NCBI GenBank assembly: GCA_014529385.2
Contig: CM043946.1
Location: 38,576,058 to 38,640,057 of the forward strand
Direction: 5' to 3'
DNA length: 64,000 bases
Origin: Adiantum capillus-veneris
Taxonomy: Eukaryota; Streptophyta; Polypodiopsida; Polypodiales; Pteridaceae
The position numbers were made by a program, and so were the translations under genes. Positions 56,430 through 64,000 of this stretch are shown piece after piece (within the stretch, counting starts at the first letter, position 1; the number at the start of each line of letters is the position of its first letter). Under the pieces are notes generated by a model that saw only the letters and a program-made list of their open reading frames with translations, was not told the DNA's origin and made no database searches.

Positions 56430-57072
56430 TGTGGAGGCAGTGGACAAAGATGGTGAGCATAAGAAGGTCCCAATGTAAAATGGCTAGGGCCATCTCAAGG
56501 AGAAACTTAGATGACATCCTACCAGTGATGGATGGCCATATCAAGGGGCGATGGATATCCAGCATCTACATAGATGGTGGAGCACAAATTTGTGTAATGA
56601 GTGAGCAGATGATGCAATGCTTAGGTTTGAAGTAAATAGGATGGCACCATGCTGAGCTAAGATGGCAAACAATGCGAAGGTAAAATGTGTGGGTATTGCG
56701 AATGCGGTTAGGGTTAAATCTTTTGATACCAAAGTGGATGTGGATATCTTTGTCATGTCACACAAAGGGGAAGGCTATTCAATCATCTTGGGTAGACCCT
56801 AGCTTATGGCGATGCAAGAATATCAAGATAGGGGCACGGGTATGCTCCAAATGAAGAATACAAAAGGTAGTGAGATACTTTATGACATGAAGACACATGA
56901 GAAGCAGGGAATCAACCTTGAAACCACTAAGGATGGGTTTTCTAGAAACTCTACATCAACCTCAGGAGAAGAGTGTACCATAACGAAAGAATCACACAGT
57001 GACATTGAAATCATGGGAGACATTCTCAGGGACCCAAAGGAGAAGGAGTCTCCAGACATACAACCATCATGA
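56430..57072 (+). pseudogene. Tat-like protease remnant
   Basis: SSIYIDGGAQICVMSEQMM shows the same D-G-G active site as the other copy. A stop follows at about 56634, then FDTKVDVDIFVM and an ILGRP-like region. Confidence 0.85.
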
Positions 57073-57214
57073 TGAGGTCATATATTAGGTATCCCACATT
57101 TAGTAGAAGAGAGTAAGCTGTTTAAAATGCTCAGGAGGTCATATACTAGTTATCTCACCTTCAGTAGAAGAGAGTAGGCTGCTTAAAATGCTTTCTTTTA
57201 GCTAGGAGAAGGGG

Positions 57215-57890
57215 AGTGGCAAACCCCAAGCAGAATGGCAAACATCGAGTGTGCAATGACTACAAGCCTCTAAATGAAGCATAAAAGAGGGATCATTTTC
57301 CTCTTCCTTTCTAAGATGAAGTCCTAAATGAGGTGGTGGGTCATGAGCGATACACAGTGTGCGATTGCTACTCAGGGCATTTTTAGATCAGAATCGTGGG
57401 TGAAGATCAAAAGATGACAAGTTTTATCACTCCTTGGGGTTGTTTTACCTATAGGGTAATGCCCATTTTCCTCACAAATGCCCAAGCTATTTTTCAAAGA
57501 TTTGTGACCTATATTTTCCAATCCTAGTTTGGTAGCTCTATAAGCGTATTCATTGTGACATTTGCATTTACACCTAGAAAAGGTTTATGAGTGGTTTTCT
57601 AGGCTACAACCATTGGGTGAGCAAGTGAATGTAGATAAATGCCACATTTCTAAGAACCAGGTAACTCTACTTAATCATGTAGTTTCAGCCAGGGGTATTG
57701 AAGCCAATCCAAGCAAAGTCCAAGATTTGGTATCACCCTCACCAGCCTCGATGAAGCAATTCATCTTGTTTCTTTATAAAGTGAGATATATGAGTAGATC
57801 CATCCACCTACTCTCTCAAGTGGTTCTACCTCTACAACATCTTGCACACAAAGATGTTTTCACTTGGATTGAAGAGAATAAACAATAGTA
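57215..57890 (+). pseudogene. Tat-like RT remnant
   Basis: HRVCNDYKPLN, KRDHFPLPF, YTVCDCYSGHF and FITPWGCFTYRVMP are readable with stops between. The FIDD site is FIVT, so it is inactive. The thumb (QVNVDKCHISKNQVTLLNHV) follows at 57620. Confidence 0.85.
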
Positions 57891-58990
57891 TGGTGAAGTG
57901 AAGGAGATTTTGGAATCACTACCCACCATTGCACCACATTAATGGAAAGAAACATTTTATGTCAATCCTAGTGTAGGTAACACTCTTGGGGCTATTTTGA
58001 TATAGAAGGATAACACAACCTCCTTTATGAGGCCTATATACTTAGCTAGTAGAGTGATGACTAGCCCAGAGAAAGGCTACACTAATGCAAAACAGATGGT
58101 ACTCCCACTCATGTTTGCAATCACCAAACTCAGGACCTACTTGTTACACCAAAAATTTGTAATCCTACCCATGGAAAAGGTTTTTCCTTATGTCTTGCAA
58201 TGTATGGATGTGTCTCCTAGAATTCTGAAATGGCTGGTCCGGACTGCAAGGATATGACTACACTATGCAAGTTGAAGGCTCCACTTGAGCTACTCTAGCA
58301 GGAATCCTTACACATTGGCACTTTGAGAAGGAGGTGAAGATAAAACCAGGTACTGAAGAATCGTCTACTCCACCACCATTCTAATTGGAAGATGCACACT
58401 CCCTCTACTTTGATGGTGCTTATAAAAGAACCACTAATAAGGCTGTTGCAGGCATTGTCATTTTCAATGAAGTAGGTGAGAATTTTTTCTTTTGTAGAGA
58501 AACTACTTGAAAATTCACACTCCAACAATGAGTTGGATTATCAAGCTCTTATTCTAGGGCTAGAGTGGTGCAGAACACATGGCATCCAGGGATTAAATAT
58601 AATTGGTGATGCTTTGCTACTTGTCAAGCAAGCTAGAGGTACTTGGGCCTGTAAAAATGAATGTTTATTAGCACATCTCTGGAAAGTCAAAAAGATTCTG
58701 GGATATTTTCAAGCAACCCAGCTCCATCATGTACCTAGGACTGAAAATCAAGAAGTGGAAGCACTAGCAACTGAGCAAGTAATGGATCAATGCCATTAAA
58801 TTGAAGTTGCCATTATTCCAAGGATATGATGCCATGAATAATATTGTGCAGTTCTTCAAAATAGAGGAATCTCCCGAAGATTTCATCAAAAGTCAATAAC
58901 GTTGGCTCACTCGCAAGGCCACCAAATATCAGCTCATCAACAATGCTCTATATTGCAAAGGGAAGGACCAAATCCTTTGAAGAGTTCCTC
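57891..58990 (+). pseudogene. Tat-like RNase H, second RNase H and zinc region remnant
   Basis: RNase H part MRPIYLASRVMTSPEKGYTN (58027). Second RNase H SNNELDYQALILGLEW and IIGDALLLVKQ (58510-58640). Then WLTRKATKYQLINNALYCKG, after which the sequence is cut at 58990. Confidence 0.85.
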
Positions 58991-59490
58991 TGTTATGGAA
59001 TTGATATCTTATTCTTTATTGCAGCTGTGACAGGTGGAAAAGGCTTGACCGAGCTAAGCTATCGCAAAAGGATATCATATTTTACGTACATTTTATTATT
59101 CAAGTGCTCTTTATGAGCTTTGGCTATTTATGACCGGCCGGCCAGTTTGTACTCACTTTGACCATTCAAGAATCTATAAATTAAATACATGCAAGAGGGA
59201 AATGGTCACTCTTGCACGGGGGGAGATTGCACCCACTATCTGTGTTATTCTTCTCACCTCTCCTCTCTCCTCTCTCGCCGTGCCAGCGTAGCACTCGATT
59301 CTAGGAGGTGCGTCTGCACGCGCGCTATGTCTCTCTCTCACACTCTGTCTCTCTCTGTTCGTGTATCTTGTGATTATGCGTCTATATGGTTGCCAGGTAT
59401 GTCGATTAGTCTGTTCTATGGTTTGTAGTATGCTATTTCGGATATTTTGCAGGGAACTCCACGCCTCCGGCTGTAGCAGTGGTATCAGAG
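58991..59490 (+). repeat. Copia-type 5' LTR and PBS
   Basis: LTR 58991-59478 (488 bp), TGTTATGGAATTG to GGCTGTAGCA, TATA-like box CTATAAATTAAAT at about 59172. The PBS TGGTATCAGAG (59480-59490) is the initiator-methionine tRNA type used by copia elements. No Gag follows, so the body is deleted or too decayed to see. Confidence 0.82.
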
Positions 59491-59960
59491 TTTTGAAAAC
59501 GCTCCTCTCAACACACACTTGATGGAGAAATATGTATACAAAGATAAGTGCAAATCATGACCTAAATTTTGTTGAGAAGTTGCTTCACGTTTCACTTAAT
59601 TACCCATCATATTTACAAGTTATGCCTTTATTGTACGTCTTACAACAAAAGAATACTAGGTCAAATATTTCCATGTAATTAAAGCTCTATTTGTTTAGAG
59701 ATCATGTCTGTAAATTTTAGAGGCACACTTAATCTTGATAGTGCCATTAGGAAGCCCATTATGGTAAGCAGATTATATCAGGTAAGACGAGTTTTACGAG
59801 AATAATGACACCTCGACTTGCTCAAAGGAGAAGATGAATTATAGGAAAAAAAAATTCATATGAGAGGAACATAAACATATAGTAATATAGTCGAAAGAAT
59901 AATCAGGGTGACGATATCTTCTGCCTAAGGGTACTTCACGAGTGTAGTTGTCGTCAGCTC
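59491..59960. other. Unassigned, no gene recognised
   Basis: Follows the copia PBS but shows no coding frame. Confidence 0.5.
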
Positions 59961-59963
59961 AAT

Positions 59964-60085
59964 CACTTGCGCTAAGTGCAGTAGCTGCAACCATTTACAA
60001 CATCCGTTGCCTGACGATGTCAAGCACTTGCGCTAAGTGCAGTAGATGCAACCGTTTACAACACAGTTTACGACATTCGTTGCTT
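59964..60085. repeat. 61-bp tandem duplication with palindromic core
   Basis: CACTTGCGCTAAGTGCAGTA occurs at 59964 and 60025, followed each time by -TGCAACC-TTTACAACA. CACTT GCGCT AAGTG is itself a small inverted repeat. Confidence 0.85.
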
Positions 60086-60489
60086 TACGCCCTCAGAAAA
60101 GCTCTCCCTTGCAATGATCCTCTCTCTTTCAACCAACAGGCCAACATCCACTACGCCTATTGCAACACTGTGTAGAACGAGTCATCAACCACAAGTCAGA
60201 GCCAAACAAAGCTATTATGCCAAGTTGGTGTATTACGAACAGTGCTCTTCAAGAGGACCGGACATGACCATTATGAGAATTATGGTCTTGTGAGATTTTT
60301 GAATTCATATATTTTGTTGAAGCTGCATGCACCTAAGAAACAGCAGAGGTGCTCCTGGCACGCTGCCCACAACACAAAAGCAAAGGCCCACCAATTACAC
60401 ACTACTAGTTGCAAGACAATATGTTACTACAGCCATGCAGCTTGAACTGTTTTTTTTTTAAATTTAATAAAGCTGACAAAACACGCGGT

Positions 60490-61160
60490 GAATATCTCTT
60501 GTTTTTTGCTCTCTTTCTCTCTCATGCGCGGCCATGTGGCTTGTGTTTAACCACCACCATCTCATGGAACTACAGTCTCCCTCTCTCTCTCTCCTCAGCC
60601 GCCACAGAAAATCCGAGTCTCTTTCTCCCTCTCCCTCTTTTGTTTGTTGCCCACGCCTGCATGCACAGGGCGGCTGCCTACCCTATCAACCCTCTCTCTC
60701 TTGACTAGCAAACCAGATTTCTCTCTCCCTCTCATGTAGTAATTGCCATGAAGCACTCACAGCGGTAACTCCATCACATGCAAAATCAGACTCTATCTCT
60801 CTCTCTCTCTCAGCAGCCGCTCGACCAACCACACATGCAGGCTTATACCTCTCTCTCTTTCGTAGTTTCCTAGAAGCCCACTCCCTGGCGGCTGTGGAGT
60901 GCCAAACCACAGGTACACACAAGTTGTCTCGGGCGGCTTGTTGCAGGGCTGCAGCATGCACCCTCCCACCCCTTGCGCCACCCCTCGTTTGGTGCATGCA
61001 AAAACAGCATGACAAAATCTCTCTCTATCTTTCTCTTAGTCTATCTCTCTTTCTCTTAATTAATCTGTGTCTCACACACACACGCACACAACTGTGGCAC
61101 GGGCCTATTGCATGCAGCATTGCCTATAGACCATCCAAAAAAAAAAAAGATTCACTACCA
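60490..61160. repeat. Degenerate CTCTCT-rich repeats
   Basis: CT runs alternate with GCGGCTG and TGCATGCA words (GCAAACCAGATTTCTCTCTC, GCAAAATCAGACTCTATCTC, GCAAAAACAGCATGAC). No gene. Confidence 0.7.
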
Positions 61161-61307
61161 CCCCCATCTCAAAAGTGAACACTTGTAGTTATAGTCCACA
61201 AGCAATGGAAATTAACTGCAACACTGTTATGTGTCAACTATACTATCTCTCTCCCCTTCTCATGCTACAAAACCTCTCTCTTTCTCAATTCTGTCGGCTC
61301 TCGCGGT

Positions 61308-61733
61308 TTGAGGAACCCATGCGCGGGCTACCTGCTGCACACCTTGCCATTATGGACACCCAACACCTGCTCCCATGCTCTGACAATAGATCTCAAGCCT
61401 CGACAAAGTTTGGAGGATTCGGATCAGACAAACAATTTTCTGCGAGTGAAGCTCTTCACTGTGGAGCTCCCTTTTCACATTAAGGCCATCATGTTCAAGT
61501 TTTTGGGCCTTTTTGGTAGTGGGCAAGAGAACCCATCTACAACAGGAAACAATTTGGCAAGCAACGACTACATGAACACTACAGTCCAGTTGCATGCGAG
61601 ACTAACTCGCTCAAGTCCTCTGGCTGTTTCTACAATATTCAATTGTCTCTCTCTCGCAGCAACGATCACCGCTGCGATACTTTCTCGGCCGATCGTCGGG
61701 GCATTGATGATGTTGATGATGAAGTTTTTTTAA
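61308..61733 (+). other. Unrecognised 141-residue open frame
   Basis: Contains FKFLGLFGSGQENPSTTGNN and an A/I/L-rich C-terminal stretch (STIFNCLSLAATITAAILSR). No known motif and no supporting start context. The 3' end overlaps the start of a tandem repeat, which argues against a gene. Confidence 0.2.
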
Positions 61734-62410
61734 TTATATTTTTTGTTACTTCATTTTAATTTGTACTCGGACATTGGCTTAGATCCATAAGGACTGTATA
61801 AGTTTATTCTCAATTCCCATAGGCTTTTTTTTGCCTCCGTTTAATATAACATTTCATTTCATTTTGCTATCTTTTTTCCCCCTCCCACTACGATTCCTTA
61901 CTGTAGAGGACATTGAGTAAGTTCTGCAGCGGCGACCATTGCAATACTTTCTCAGATAAACACTCATTGTTGGGCATCCACAAGAATCGACGATGATGAT
62001 GAAGATTTTAGTCACGTTTCTAGGGTTCTAATTTTAGTCTTTCACTTTACCTCAGTACCCAGACATTGGAGTAGATTCACATTGATTGTATCAATTTTGA
62101 CTCAAGAATGTAGTTTTGACCTTTGAAGGCGTTTAATGTAATAGTTTATTTCATTTCATTTATCGCTCTCTCCCCCTCGTCTGTGGAATCTGACACCTCC
62201 ACAACAATGCCCCCCCCTGCCTGGGACTACTTATAGAAGCGAACAACCACAAAACTCTTCCATGACTAACACAATACTTTTTGCGACGACGCCCAATGCC
62301 GGGTATTGGCGGGACTTGATGATGACGCCGATGGTTTAGTCTATTTTTGTACCCAGACATTGTATTAGATCCACAAGGATAGTCAATACATTGTATTAGA
62401 TCCCCCACCA
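61676..62410. repeat. Three diverged tandem units of about 290 bp
   Basis: Anchor AATACTTTCTC recurs at 61676, 61941 and 62270. A second anchor, CAGACATTG-preceded-by-GTACYC, recurs near 61765, 62055 and 62350. GATGATG blocks and TTTCATTTCATTT also recur. The third unit is partial. Confidence 0.75.
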
Positions 62411-63760
62411 CCCCCTATTGTTAGGTTCTCATAATTGACGTCATTCATGTTATATTTTTGACAATTATGCAATGTATAATAATCCACTCACTCCTTTTTC
62501 AAAAAAAAAAAAAAAGTAGAGAACATGCATCTACCTGGTACTTAAACAACCCAAAATGCATGCCTCATATATAATTTGTAAACTAGTCTTATACACTAAC
62601 CACCCTCAGAATTGCAGCTTATCCCAAGCAACTTTGTTCCTTCTAGTTGAACATGGTCACTGAGTTGAAAGCAATTTTTTCGATGTACCGTTCAACCAAA
62701 ATTAAGTGCTTCAAAACTTTCTGAGCACAAGTTTCCCTGCAACTACTCACACACTCAATAAGCTCTTGCTATTGCTATTAAAATGTTCATAATTGTGTTC
62801 TATATTTATTTAGCATTCTTTTCAAATGAGTCTACCTAAATTTTAAATTACACACACTTTTTTTGCATTATATTTCCACTCTTCATGCCAATGGTAAGCA
62901 GATATATCACACATTCATGTCGACTTCTCATTGTTAACATGGCATGTCCCCTGTATTTCTATCACTATGATTGTTCCCATTTTGTACAAATTCTCTCCCG
63001 AATTATCAATTTTACAATCAATCGACTCCAGATCTTCCGACTTTTGGCCACGTAAATTCAGTGTATGATTAGATTGTTGTTAAATTTAACACAAAGTTGT
63101 TTTTAGTGCTTTGTTTTTTGAGAAAAGTTTTGCAGATAAATCTACACCCAATGTTCTCATATCAAGCCCCAGGTATGACATTGCTTAATGCATTCTGATA
63201 ATACCCTTCTTGAAACATCATTACAATTATCCCTGATAAGTAAAATTTCTCTATGTATCTTTAGACCTAAAAGTAAGATTAACTAATTCACCCAAAATGC
63301 TTATCCCATCTCTTCTCTTGGCCCTTCCAAATTTCCCCACTCTTCACCACATATCCTTATGGGCGAATCCTCTAGCTAATAGTGGTTTGATAAATTAATG
63401 TTTACTATATTTGATTTCTTTTAAGTGAGTGTTTTGCAGATATTCTCACACCCCTACAAATACCCAAGCACCTTTGCAACAGGAAAGAATTTTTTTCCAG
63501 ATGCTTTAAGACGACAAAACTTCCTTACTTGTTTACATGTTGCAAAATCCATTGTTTCTAATGTCATGGGTTCTACTTTCTTTGATTGGACTCTTATTGA
63601 GATGACTTGTCATTCATTACTTACATGAGCTCAGTTGGTGTGCAATGATCGCTAAGATTTGATACATTCTTTCACATTCTAGTTTATTCCAATTTCATAT
63701 CAAATAGGTCATTTATTTTTCACTTTTTATGCCTAAGCCTAGTCCATTGGTTACATACAC
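62411..63760. other. A/T-rich unassigned DNA
   Basis: No gene, RNA or repeat seen. The open frame at 63425-63628 lacks any motif. Confidence 0.5.
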
Positions 63761-63763
63761 ACA

Positions 63764-63931
63764 TATTCGCCGATTTAGGAAGCGTGTCAGTGCTCATCTA
63801 GTGTAGATTCGCCGATTTAGGCAGCACAACAACAAACTACAGATTCACGCTTTTTGAACTTATATCAAATGCAGATTCACCGATTTAGGCAGCACGTCAT
63901 ATTGGTGTAGATTCGCCAATTTAGGCAACAC
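63764..63931. repeat. Dispersed 24-bp minisatellite at window end
   Basis: AGATTCGCCGATTTAGGCAG and near copies at 63764, 63807, 63875 and 63911 (intervals 43, 68, 36). It may continue beyond the window. Confidence 0.8.
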
Positions 63932-64000
63932 CAATCACAAAATCATGCTGCAGTGGCTAGCCACCACTGTAACTAGTATGATTTTGTTACCCGGGTACAT

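Larger units (their letters stand above)
55455..58990 (+). mobile_element. Tat-like gypsy fragment, plus strand
   Basis: Colinear with the Tat-like element from the Gag middle to the integrase zinc region, but much more diverged. It starts at YATYESKFVDVWEQWVESL, directly after the CT tract, and stops at RVPL where a copia LTR begins (58991). Neither LTR is present. Confidence 0.9.

Noticed and set aside
63425-63628. 67-residue open frame near the window end
   Set aside because: No motif, no codon or context support in A/T-rich DNA.

Overview
The window looks like nuclear DNA of a land plant with a repeat-dense genome. It holds plant-type Ty1/copia and Ty3/gypsy (Tat-like, with two RNase H domains) retrotransposons, a LINE, an En/Spm (CACTA) transposase with DUF4218- and DUF4216-like regions, a TRIM, a gag-only LTR element, and long (GA/CT)n and (GT/CA)n tracts. 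I found no convincing single-copy cellular gene, tRNA, rRNA or CRISPR array. A fern or other large-genome vascular plant is only a guess.

Left part (1-14083): the 3' end of a Tat-like gypsy element; a decayed, minus-strand copia element (991-6008) whose reverse transcriptase is split by a 288-bp MITE; the 3' LTR and polypurine tract of a second copia element (6009-6338); remnants of a gag-like ORF; a purine-rich block with a dispersed CGTAGG motif (9484-10074); A-rich low-complexity DNA; a degenerate primer-binding site; and a solo copia LTR (13111-13425).

Centre (14084-52347): best read as one old minus-strand gypsy-type element of about 8.8 kb. It keeps both LTRs, a PBS matching tRNA-Asp, a polypurine tract, gag and a protease-like gene, but no RT or integrase was recognised. 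Later insertions expand it to 38 kb: (i) a young gag-only LTR element of TR-GAG type with an intact ORF (15838-20753, TSD ACGT); (ii) an almost full-length Tat-like element (23891-33045, TSD GTGC); (iii) a composite block (33907-49301) with a CACTA-like end, a LINE, an LTR element with an intact 791-aa Gag-protease ORF (38915-44806, TSD ACGT), and a broken two-gene CACTA transposon.

Right part (52348-64000): unassigned DNA, a 605-bp TRIM with two 197-bp LTRs (53937-54541), a long CT/CA tract, a plus-strand Tat-like fragment (55455-58990) cut by a copia LTR with a tRNA-iMet-type PBS (58991-59490), and several degenerate tandem repeats to the window end.

Elements likely to cooperate: the gag-only element and the Tat-like element share a PBS and related Gag domains, so the Tat-like family is a plausible supplier of RT and integrase. 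Most large ORFs are broken by in-frame stops that fit C-to-T (or G-to-A) change, as expected of methylated, silenced repeats.
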